The notes under the pieces: model-generated
What the model was told of the DNA's origin: nothing
The model's database searches: none
The model's input: the letters and a program-made list of their open reading frames with translations, nothing else
Made by a program: the position numbers and the translations under genes
NCBI GenBank assembly: GCA_007123695.1
Contig: SLGN01000181.1
Span: 1-5,194, forward strand
Length of the DNA stretch: 5,194 nucleotides
Source of the DNA: Verrucomicrobiales bacterium
GTDB taxonomy: Bacteria > Verrucomicrobiota > Verrucomicrobiia > Verrucomicrobiales > DEV007
Direction: 5' to 3'
Shown here: positions 1 to 5,194 of the stretch, piece by piece
How the letters are laid out: the number at the start of each line of letters is the position of its first letter
How positions within the stretch are numbered: the stretch's first letter is position 1

Positions 1-1
1 C

Positions 2-226
2 GGAAGGATGGGCGTGGCCGAGGCGCTGCGGCACCGGGTGAGGTATTTCACCGACGGGGCGGTTTTGGGGAGCGCGGAGTTCGTGGACGGGGTCTTCGAG
101 CGGGAGCGGGCGAGGGGACGCGGCTTCGGGGCGAAACGCCGGACAGGCGCGCGGAGGATGCGGGGAGCGGAGTGGGGCGGTCTGCGGGTGCTGCGGGATT
201 TGCGGAAGGGGGTGGCGGAGGAGTGA
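2..226 (+). CDS. C-terminal fragment of REP-associated (IS200-like) transposase
   Basis: Partial gene, cut by the left edge; the open frame runs from base 2 to the TGA at 224-226 (74 residues visible). The stretch RVRYFTDGAVLGSAEFVD, then KRRTGARRMRG and WGGLRVLRDLRKG, matches my memory of the C-terminal end of Y1-type REP-associated tyrosine transposases common in Verrucomicrobiota and related phyla. The catalytic HUH and Tyr motifs of that family would lie upstream, outside the window, so activity cannot be judged. The ATG at 8-10 falls inside the conserved tail and is probably not the start, because the frame stays open to the edge. Compared with the tail I remember, the segment after FERERAR seems a few residues longer (GRGFGAKR). 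These proteins are thought to move short REP palindromes; a hairpin of that sort lies just downstream at 266-297. The family call comes from motif recall, without an alignment. Confidence 0.6.
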   Translation, partial: GRMGVAEALRHRVRYFTDGAVLGSAEFVDGVFERERARGRGFGAKRRTGARRMRGAEWGGLRVLRDLRKGVAEE

Positions 227-265
227 GCGCTGAATTTCGCACGCCGCCCGATTTTCCGTCTCTGA

Positions 266-297
266 CCGCACGGCGCTTCGGCTACGCCGCCATGCGG
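266..297. repeat. Two-part inverted repeat, possible REP-like hairpin
   Basis: CCGCA at 266-270 pairs with TGCGG at 293-297, and inside it GGCG at 272-275 pairs with CGCC at 285-288 around a 9-base loop. A one-base and a four-base bulge separate the two stems. The imperfect, bulged palindrome lies 40 bases after the stop of a REP-transposase-like gene, which is where such elements are often found. Only one copy is visible in this window, so its repeat nature is an inference. Confidence 0.4.
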
Positions 298-315
298 AAC
301 GACTGCGAATTCCCG

Positions 316-344
316 TTCGTCGGCGGAGGCTCCTGCCTTATACT
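316..344 (+). promoter_or_regulatory. Candidate sigma-70 type promoter of the beta-helix gene, probably leaderless
   Basis: TATACT at 339-344 differs from the consensus -10 box at one base. It stands out in GC-rich surroundings. Seventeen bases upstream is TTCGTC (316-321), a poor -35 match. Transcription would begin around 350-352, that is, at the ATG of the beta-helix gene. The only GGAGG upstream of that ATG (324-328) is about 21 bases away, too far for a normal ribosome binding site. A leaderless transcript fits both facts. Confidence 0.45.
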
Positions 345-349
345 GCCGC

Positions 350-2410
350 ATGCGCTTTTTCCAACGAGCGAATCTGCTCGGCTTTTTCGTCTGGGCCTCG
401 GTCGTCCTCGTCTTTGGACAGGATCCGTCGGAGGAGGACGGGGAAATTCCGGCGCCGAGCCGGTTGCAGGATGTTGCCGTTGCGTTTCCCGCCGACGGTG
501 GCGTCATCGATGTGCGCGACTTCGGAGCGGTGCCCGACGACGACGGCGACGACACTGCGGCGATCCAGGCGGCGCTCGACGCCTTTCCCAACGGCAGCCG
601 CATCGTCCATTTGCCAGCCGGTACCTATCTCGTAAGCGACACCTTGAGATGGCCGGGGGGGGATGGGCCCGGGCAGGCGCAAAAGCGAACCGTGCTCCAA
701 GGTGCGGGACGCGGTCTCACCGTCCTGCGGGTGCCCGAGTCGTGCATCGGATTCACCGACGCTGGCGACCCCAGGGCGGTGGTGTGGACCGGCGACGCTC
801 CGGCGCAGAGATTCCGCAACGCGGTGCGCGACCTGACCATCGAGGTGGGCCCGCGCAATCCTGGAGCGATCGGCCTGCAATTCAATGCGAGCAACCAGGG
901 CGGCATCCGCAACGTCGAAATCCGGTCGCTCGACGCCTCGGGTCGGATCGGTCTCGACCTGGGCCATTGCAACGAGATCGGCCCGCTCTTCGTTCGCAAC
1001 CTGCGTGTCGAAGGCTTCCAGACGGGAATCCAGACGAAGTGGCCGGTCAATTCCGCGACCTTCGAGCACGTCGAGCTCAGCGGCCAGCGACGTATCGGTT
1101 GGTGGAACTACCACCAGATGGTCTTCGTGCGTGGCCTCAGGAGCGAGAACCGTGTGCCCGCCCTCTACAACGAAAAAGATTCGTGGGGATCGGTGACTTT
1201 GCTCGATGCGACTCTGATCGGTGCCGGTTCACCACGGGGCACTCCGGCGATCCACAACCAACGCCAGATGGTCCTGAGCGAGGTCGAGATCGACGGCTAC
1301 CCGCTCGGCGTCGTGAACGACGACAAAGGCCGGGAAAAAACCGGGCCCGGCTCACCCTCGATGATCGAGGAGGACAGCTCGCATCGCAACGTGGCTTCCC
1401 TCTTCCGCGAAGTCACCGAGGCAGGGCTCGACGAGGCCGGGCCCGTCGTGCGGCAGCCGGTCAAGGAGACCCCGGAAGTCCCCTGGGGCGATCCGGGCAA
1501 GGACTGGGCCAACGTGCTTGCCTTCGGCGCGGATCCGACAGGAAACGAGGACTCGGGCCCGGCGCTGCAGCGCGCCATCGATTCAGGGGCGCCGACGGTC
1601 TATCTTCCTGCTGGAGTGGTCTTCCGCTTCTCCAGTCCGGTCGAGATCCGCGGGCCGACCCGGCGCATCGTTGGACTCGAGGGGCGTTTCCTCTCCACCG
1701 GTTCCACCGCACTCTGGCGCGTCGTCGATGGACGGCATCCCCAGGGGCTGCCCGATGCCCCCGTCGTGATCGTCGAGCGTCTCGGCGGAACCGTCGGCGG
1801 ATCTCCCCTGCGCATTCGCCACGAAGGCACGCGCGCCCTGGTCGTGAGCTCGACCCTCGGCATCGATGTCGAGGGGGCGGGTAAAGGCGATCTCTTTCTT
1901 GAAGATTTCTCCGGGCATCTCGACCGCCTCAGTCCCGGCCAGAGCGCCTGGTGCCGCCAGATCAACAGCGACCGCGAGGGCTTGAAATGCCGCAACGAAG
2001 GAGGCCGGCTTTGGGTCCTAGGCTGGCGGGCCGAGCGCACAGGCACGCTCGTCGAAACCACCGCCGGAGGCGTGACCGAGGTCAACGGCGTCTTCCTCTA
2101 CTCGAATTTCGGATGGAACAAGAACGAGCCCGCCTTCTCCGTCACCGACGCCACCCTGAATCTCTTCGGGGTCAACGAGCGGAACTTCAACCGCAGGCCC
2201 GTCAGTCTCTGGGTCCGCGAGCAGCACGGCGAAGAAGTCCGCGAAAGGAAGGAGCTTCCTTGGATCTTCCTCGGTGGCGGCGAAGCGCCGAAGCCGCCGA
2301 AGCCGCCGAAGCCGCCGAAGCCGCCGCAGGCGCCCGCCGACGCCGGGCCCGAGCCCGAGCCCGAGGCGAAACCAACGCCGCCGAGCGGTGTTGCTACCCC
2401 AGATCCTTAG
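350..2410 (+). CDS. Secreted double beta-helix protein, pectate-lyase-3 / GH55-like
   Basis: A 686-residue exported protein, probably a polysaccharide-acting enzyme or binder; the substrate cannot be told from sequence. Residues 1-23 form a signal peptide (MRFFQR, then a hydrophobic run to VFG) with likely cleavage before Gln24. Two pectate-lyase-3 type entries are visible. The first is at about 52-95 (VIDVRDFGAVPDDDGDDTAA, then HLPAGTYLVS). The second is at about 387-425 (ANVLAFGADPTGNEDSGPAL, then VYLPAG). Paired halves, and the later WCRQINSD, LWVLGWRAE and GGVTEVNG motifs (residues 534-580), resemble the twin right-handed helices of GH55 beta-1,3-glucanases. I could not assign catalytic residues. 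The tail from 647 is proline-rich: four PKP-type repeats, then alternating Pro-Glu. No sorting or membrane anchor follows. The ATG at 350 is chosen because the signal peptide starts there and a -10 box sits just upstream. Probably co-transcribed with the next gene. Confidence 0.8.
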   Translation: MRFFQRANLLGFFVWASVVLVFGQDPSEEDGEIPAPSRLQDVAVAFPADGGVIDVRDFGAVPDDDGDDTAAIQAALDAFPNGSRIVHLPAGTYLVSDTLRWPGGDGPGQAQKRTVLQGAGRGLTVLRVPESCIGFTDAGDPRAVVWTGDAPAQRFRNAVRDLTIEVGPRNPGAIGLQFNASNQGGIRNVEIRSLDASGRIGLDLGHCNEIGPLFVRNLRVEGFQTGIQTKWPVNSATFEHVELSGQRRIGWWNYHQMVFVRGLRSENRVPALYNEKDSWGSVTLLDATLIGAGSPRGTPAIHNQRQMVLSEVEIDGYPLGVVNDDKGREKTGPGSPSMIEEDSSHRNVASLFREVTEAGLDEAGPVVRQPVKETPEVPWGDPGKDWANVLAFGADPTGNEDSGPALQRAIDSGAPTVYLPAGVVFRFSSPVEIRGPTRRIVGLEGRFLSTGSTALWRVVDGRHPQGLPDAPVVIVERLGGTVGGSPLRIRHEGTRALVVSSTLGIDVEGAGKGDLFLEDFSGHLDRLSPGQSAWCRQINSDREGLKCRNEGGRLWVLGWRAERTGTLVETTAGGVTEVNGVFLYSNFGWNKNEPAFSVTDATLNLFGVNERNFNRRPVSLWVREQHGEEVRERKELPWIFLGGGEAPKPPKPPKPPKPPQAPADAGPEPEPEAKPTPPSGVATPDP
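2288..2323 (+). repeat. Four perfect 9-base tandem repeats encoding Pro-Lys-Pro
   Basis: The unit CCGAAGCCG occurs four times without a mismatch, flanked by decayed units on each side (2279-2287 and 2324-2332). It encodes the PKP repeats in the C-terminal tail of the beta-helix protein. Because the unit is a multiple of three, slippage would lengthen or shorten the tail without a frameshift. Confidence 0.9.
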
Positions 2411-2425
2411 GTTCCCCGCCCTTTC

Positions 2426-3109
2426 ATGAGACCCGCGATCCTCTGCGCCGCAATTGCCGCCGCAGCTCCCGCATGCTTTGCCGATGCCGGGAGCTCCGGC
2501 GGCGTTCCTGCGGACGAACGGCCCGCGCCGGTCTTGGAGGAGGACTACGCGGCTCTGCGGAAGCTGTCCCCTTTCGTCCGCGCCCTCAACCTCAGCGATT
2601 CGCTCGTGATCACCGGCTTCGCCGAGGTGGAGGGGCGGCGCGTCGCCTCGGTCCTGAACAAGGAGACGAAGGAAACCTATGTCGTTTCCGACCGGATGAA
2701 CTCGCAGGGCTGGAAGATGATCGATCTCAAGACCGACGAGGACCTTGAGAAGGTCTGGGCGAAGGTTTCCATCGAAGGCGGCGAAGTCGTAACGATCCGG
2801 TACGCCGAAGTCGCCTTGAAACCGGGCGAGGCCAAGCCCGCCGCCGGGCCCTCGACCGAACCCCCGGGCGGGCCGACCTCCATCTTCTCCTCCCGTCGCC
2901 GCGGCTTCGGTGGCCGGGAGGGCGGAAGCGGGAGGCCTTCCTTCGGCCCCTCGCCCGAGGTCCGCGAAAAGATGGAGCGGCTTTCCGAAGACCAGCGCCG
3001 CCAGCTCTTCGACAAAATGCGAGAGCTCCGCGAGGGCAATCCCGACATGTCGTGGGAGGAGCGGGGACGCGTCTTCAACGAGGCCCTGGAGCGTATGTCG
3101 GCGCAGTAG
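2426..3109 (+). CDS. Exported protein of unknown function
   Basis: A 227-residue protein I do not recognise as a named family. Residues 1-20 look like a Sec signal peptide (short MRP start, then an Ala-rich core, with FADA near the cut site). The two Cys (7 and 17) lie in the signal region and do not form a clear lipobox. Residues 48-128 look like a compact beta-rich domain: LNLSDSLVITGFAEVEGRRV, then a KETYVVSD stretch and a VVTIRYAEV strand. The layout loosely recalls GspC/PilP-type periplasmic domains, a weak resemblance only. A Pro/Gly/Arg-rich linker (about 133-175) leads to a charged helical tail (176-227) with LSEDQRRQLFDKMRELRE, somewhat like the LTxxQ segments of Spy/CpxP-type periplasmic proteins. 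It starts 15 bases after the beta-helix gene stops, on the same strand, with no clear ribosome binding site, so it is probably translated from the same mRNA. A periplasmic site is inferred. Confidence 0.72.
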   Translation: MRPAILCAAIAAAAPACFADAGSSGGVPADERPAPVLEEDYAALRKLSPFVRALNLSDSLVITGFAEVEGRRVASVLNKETKETYVVSDRMNSQGWKMIDLKTDEDLEKVWAKVSIEGGEVVTIRYAEVALKPGEAKPAAGPSTEPPGGPTSIFSSRRRGFGGREGGSGRPSFGPSPEVREKMERLSEDQRRQLFDKMRELREGNPDMSWEERGRVFNEALERMSAQ

Positions 3110-3111
3110 CC

Positions 3112-3136
3112 GACCCGGCGGCGGCAAGGCCGGGTC
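3112..3136 (+). terminator. GC-rich hairpin terminator between convergent genes
   Basis: GACCCGGC (3112-3119) and GCCGGGTC (3129-3136) form a perfect 8-base-pair stem with a 9-base loop, starting 3 bases after the stop of the small exported gene. The + strand continues with TCCTTTCCCC, a weak T-rich tail. The - strand side has no T run, so it may end hydrogenase transcription less efficiently, though it lies in the right place for that too (22 bases after that operon's last stop). Confidence 0.65.
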
Positions 3137-3157
3137 TCCTTTCCCCGAGTCGGCCTC

Positions 3158-3955
3158 TCACCTCCATCGCTCGCTTTCCTCCCGAAACTCGGGGGCGTAG
3201 CCGTTGAAGGAGCGGAAGGCGCAGTGGATGGCGTGGTCGCTCGCGTCGAGGGCCTTCCACTGGGCCGCGAGGGCGGCGGTGTTGGGCGTCTCCATGGGGC
3301 CGAAGCAGCCGTAGCAGCCCCGGTCGTAGGCGGGGCAGATCGCGCCGCAGCCGGCATGGGTGACGGGTCCGAGGCAGGGCGTGCCGTGGGCGACCATCAC
3401 GCAGGGGTTGCCGCGCAGCTTGCACTCGACGCAGACGCTGTGGGCCGAGACCCGGGGCTTGCGCCGGTGGAGGAAGGCCAGCACCACCTCGAGGAGCTGG
3501 GCCTTGTTCACGGGGCAGCCGCGCAGCTCGAAGTCCACCTTGACGTGGTCGGCGATGGGCGTCGAGGTCTCGAGGGTGTCGAGATATTGCGGCGAGGCGT
3601 AGACGACCGCCGCCATCTCGGCGACGTCGCGGGAGTTGCGCAGGGCCTGGATGCCGCCGGCGGTGGCGCAGGCGCCGATGGTGACGAGGTATCGCGACTG
3701 GGCGCGCACCTCCTGGATGCGCTCGGCGTCGTGGCGCGAGGTGTTCGAGCCCTCGACGAGGGAAAGGTCGTAGGGGCCGGGCAGGACGCGGCGGGTGGCC
3801 TCGGCGAAATTGGCGATCTCGATGGCCTCGGACACGGCGAGGATTTCGTCCTCGCAGTCGAGGAGGCTGAGCTGGCAGCCGTCGCAGGAGGCGAACTTCC
3901 ACACGGCGAGCTTCTTCTTCGCGGGCGCGTCGGCGGTCTCGGGGGGCATGCTCAT
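3158..3955 (-). CDS. hydD: Group 3b [NiFe] hydrogenase (sulfhydrogenase) delta subunit, iron-sulfur small subunit
   Basis: A 265-residue cytosolic protein that passes electrons between the NiFe large subunit and the flavin subunit through [4Fe-4S] clusters. The N-terminal half has the small-subunit fold with proximal-cluster cysteines at 24 and 27 (SCDGCQ), 96 (IGACATAGG) and 147 (RGCPVN). The C-terminal half carries eight further cysteines at 175, 178, 185, 194, 203, 207, 214 and 217 ([33 protein letters not shown]), enough for two more clusters. There is no twin-arginine signal, as expected for a soluble group 3 enzyme. The length is usual for the family. The start at 3955 is 16 bases after the gamma gene stops. 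I see no Shine-Dalgarno sequence before it (CCTCCG sits just upstream), so it probably relies on translational coupling. It is the last gene of the operon; the large subunit that commonly follows is absent here. A homologous NADH-dehydrogenase 20 kDa-type subunit is less likely given the gamma partner. Confidence 0.9.
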   Translation of the reverse strand: MSMPPETADAPAKKKLAVWKFASCDGCQLSLLDCEDEILAVSEAIEIANFAEATRRVLPGPYDLSLVEGSNTSRHDAERIQEVRAQSRYLVTIGACATAGGIQALRNSRDVAEMAAVVYASPQYLDTLETSTPIADHVKVDFELRGCPVNKAQLLEVVLAFLHRRKPRVSAHSVCVECKLRGNPCVMVAHGTPCLGPVTHAGCGAICPAYDRGCYGCFGPMETPNTAALAAQWKALDASDHAIHCAFRSFNGYAPEFREESERWR

Positions 3956-3971
3956 CGGAGGTCGCGTTGGC

Positions 3972-4859
3972 TCACAGTTCGTGCAGGGAAAACCACTTTC
4001 TCACCCGCCCCAGCGGGTAGACGGGACCGTCGCGGCAGATGAACTCGGGCCCGTACTGGCAGTGGCCGCAGAGACCGACGGCGCACTTCATGTTCCGCTC
4101 CATCGTGAGGAAGGTCCGCTCCTCCGGCAGTCCGGCGCGGCGCAGGGAGTCGGCGGCGAAGCGCATCATGATCTCGGGCCCGCAGACGAGCCCGCAGGCC
4201 TCCGCCGGATCGAAGGCGGCGCGCTCGACCAGCTTCGTGACGACGCCGACCGATCCGCTCCAGGCGGCTTCGGCGCGGTCCACGGTCACGCGCACCTCCA
4301 CGCCCGGCTCGGCGTCCCAGGCTTCCAGCTCGGCGGCGTAAAGAAGGTCGTCCGGGCTGCGGGCGCCGACGAGCAGGACGATGCGTCCGAAGTCCCGCCG
4401 CCGCGCGACGGCCGCGTAGAGGGCGGGCCGCAGCGGGGCGAGGCCGATGCCCCCGGCGACAAAGACGAGGTCGCGCCCGCGCATCTCCTCCAGCGGCCAG
4501 GCCGTGCCGAAGGGGCCGCGCAGGCCCAGCTCGTCGCCGGGGCGGAGACGGCCGAGGGCTCGGGTGACCTCGCCCGCCTCGCGGATGGTGTGGACGAGGC
4601 GCCGCTCGCCGACGGAGGCGGCGGGGTCGCCGCTCACCGAGATGGCGCTTTCCCCCGCGCCGAAGGCGTAGAGCATGTTGAACTGTCCCGGCCGAAAGGC
4701 GAGGGCCGAGTCGTCGTCGAGGGGCTCGAGGGCGAAGCCGAAGGTGTCGTGAGTCTCCTCCCAGCGCTCCGCCACCCGCCAGGGCGAGGGCAGCATGATG
4801 TCGGTGCCGTGGAGCGCGGCCGCCTCGGGACCGCTCGTAATGCCAGGGCCGCAGGTCAT
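3972..4859 (-). CDS. hydG: Group 3b [NiFe] hydrogenase (sulfhydrogenase) gamma subunit, FAD/NAD(P)-binding
   Basis: A 295-residue flavoprotein of the ferredoxin-NADP reductase superfamily (PyrK/HydG branch) that links the hydrogenase to NAD(P). The FAD domain (about 25-120) shows RPGQF at 56-60, AISVSG at 72-77 and GPFG at 115-118. The nucleotide domain shows VAGGIGLAP at 134-142 and CGPEIMM at 226-232. The C-terminal iron-sulfur site follows MERNMK, with cysteines at 259, 264, 267 and 275 (C-x4-C-x2-C-x7-C), probably a [2Fe-2S] cluster. I chose the ATG at 4859 because a strong AAAGGAGG lies 7 bases upstream and it overlaps the previous stop as ATGA. The frame stays open to 5021, but those extra 54 codons are Arg/Pro-rich and overlap the upstream gene. 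All key residues seem present. The symbol follows the Pyrococcus sulfhydrogenase scheme and must not be confused with the [FeFe] maturase HydG. Confidence 0.92.
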   Translation of the reverse strand: MTCGPGITSGPEAAALHGTDIMLPSPWRVAERWEETHDTFGFALEPLDDDSALAFRPGQFNMLYAFGAGESAISVSGDPAASVGERRLVHTIREAGEVTRALGRLRPGDELGLRGPFGTAWPLEEMRGRDLVFVAGGIGLAPLRPALYAAVARRRDFGRIVLLVGARSPDDLLYAAELEAWDAEPGVEVRVTVDRAEAAWSGSVGVVTKLVERAAFDPAEACGLVCGPEIMMRFAADSLRRAGLPEERTFLTMERNMKCAVGLCGHCQYGPEFICRDGPVYPLGRVRKWFSLHEL

Positions 4860-5194
4860 CGGGAGGCCTCCTTTCCCTCCCCGACGGCGCGGCGTCCGGC
4901 GTTGTAGAGGTCCATCATCTGCATCCGCGTCGCCGCGAGGCGCGTCGCCATGAGCCGGGAGAAGCGCTGCATCAGGTCGTAGCCGAGGCGCGGGTCGGCG
5001 TCGCACTTGCCCCGCAGGCACCAGCCGTCCATCACCAGCGCCTCGACCGTGGCGGTGGCGGAGACGTCGTACATCCAGATGTGCGGGGGCAGCAGCCAGG
5101 ACCAGCCCACCACCTCGCCCGCCTCGAGCGTCTCGACGACGAGGCGGTCGCCTCGCGGGGCCGACAGGGAAATGGCGACACGGCCCTCGAGCAC
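4856..5194 (-). CDS. Cyclic-nucleotide-binding-fold protein of the hydrogenase operon, N-terminus cut
   Basis: Partial gene; the right edge cuts it and 112 residues remain. The first visible codon is GTG, but it reads into the middle of the domain (LEGRVAISL is an internal strand), so it is not the start. The part seen is the second half of a cNMP-binding beta-roll: GDRLVVETLEAGEVVGWSWL, with the GE turn at visible residues 26-27, then an RLGYDLMQRFSRLMATRLAATR helix matching the CRP C-helix. The protein ends about 12 residues after that helix, so no helix-turn-helix follows. Similar stand-alone proteins accompany group 3b hydrogenase genes in many bacteria, as I recall; their role is not established. 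The Arg expected in the phosphate-binding cassette seems missing (MYDVSATA lies there), so ordinary cAMP binding is doubtful. Its stop overlaps the gamma start by 4 bases (ATGA), implying coupled translation. Confidence 0.82.
   Translation of the reverse strand: MLEGRVAISLSAPRGDRLVVETLEAGEVVGWSWLLPPHIWMYDVSATATVEALVMDGWCLRGKCDADPRLGYDLMQRFSRLMATRLAATRMQMMDLYNAGRRAVGEGKEASR
4867..4874 (-). promoter_or_regulatory. Strong ribosome binding site that sets the gamma subunit start
   Basis: On the - strand AAAGGAGG precedes the ATG at 4859 with a 7-base spacer, close to an ideal match to the 16S rRNA 3' end. It lies within the final codons of the cyclic-nucleotide-fold gene. It is the only strong site seen in the window, which contrasts with the beta-helix, small exported and delta genes. 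It overlaps a perfect 10-base palindrome GGAGGCCTCC (4862-4871), which could pair with itself. Confidence 0.75.

Noticed and set aside
324..328. GGAGG as ribosome binding site for the beta-helix gene
   Set aside because: It is about 21 bases from the ATG and upstream of the likely transcription start.
172..1884. 570-residue Arg-rich open frame on the + strand overlapping the beta-helix gene
   Set aside because: It is an out-of-frame shadow with extreme Arg content and no motif; it also overlaps the transposase tail and the promoter region.
2018..3127. 369-residue open frame on the - strand across the end of the beta-helix gene and the small exported gene
   Set aside because: It reads the PKP repeat as RRLRRLRRL and shows low-complexity composition; the + strand genes have signal peptides and domain motifs.
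3224..4042. 272-residue + strand frame antisense to the delta subunit
   Set aside because: It is Gly/Val/Asp-rich low-complexity sequence opposite a gene whose cluster cysteines are all in place.
3795..4907. 370-residue open frame on the + strand across the gamma subunit and the start of the delta subunit
   Set aside because: It is antisense to two well-recognised hydrogenase genes, Gly/Ala/Glu-rich, with no recognisable domain; long antisense frames are expected at this GC content.
4860..5021. Upstream extension of the gamma subunit to an ATG at 5021
   Set aside because: The extra 54 residues are Arg/Pro-rich, overlap the cyclic-nucleotide-fold gene and ignore the strong ribosome binding site at 4867-4874.

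Overview
This GC-rich bacterial window has two blocks that converge near 3110-3157. The organism is probably a member of Verrucomicrobiota, perhaps Opitutae-like. That placement is an inference from three things: the style of the transposase tail at the left edge, a TATACT box set right against a start codon, and a secreted double beta-helix protein followed by a small exported protein. No rRNA or marker gene is present to confirm it.

Left block, + strand. Positions 2-226 hold the C-terminal end of what looks like a REP-associated (IS200-like, Y1-type) transposase. Next is a 123-base gap with a two-part hairpin that could be a REP-type element, and a candidate promoter whose predicted transcription start falls at the next ATG. 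Two exported proteins follow, 15 bases apart. The first is a 686-residue protein with two pectate-lyase-3 / GH55-like beta-helix halves and a PKP-repeat tail. The second is a 227-residue protein of unknown function with a signal peptide and a charged helical C-terminus. A GC-rich hairpin at 3112-3136 probably terminates this unit.

Right block, - strand, read from the right edge leftwards. It starts with the end of a cyclic-nucleotide-binding-fold protein without a visible DNA-binding domain. Next is the gamma subunit (flavin and NAD(P)-binding, with a four-cysteine iron-sulfur site), then the delta subunit (iron-sulfur small subunit), of a group 3b cytosolic [NiFe] hydrogenase (sulfhydrogenase type). 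Electrons would pass between the NiFe large subunit and delta, then through gamma to NAD(P). The first two genes overlap by 4 bases and the next two are 16 bases apart, so they form one operon. The catalytic alpha subunit, which commonly follows delta, is not there: the operon ends at the convergent terminator. Alpha and the beta ferredoxin-like subunit must lie beyond the right edge or elsewhere.

No tRNA, rRNA, CRISPR array or complete mobile element was seen. The most notable points are the missing hydrogenase large subunit after delta, the atypical ligand pocket of the cyclic-nucleotide-fold protein, and the likely leaderless start of the beta-helix gene.
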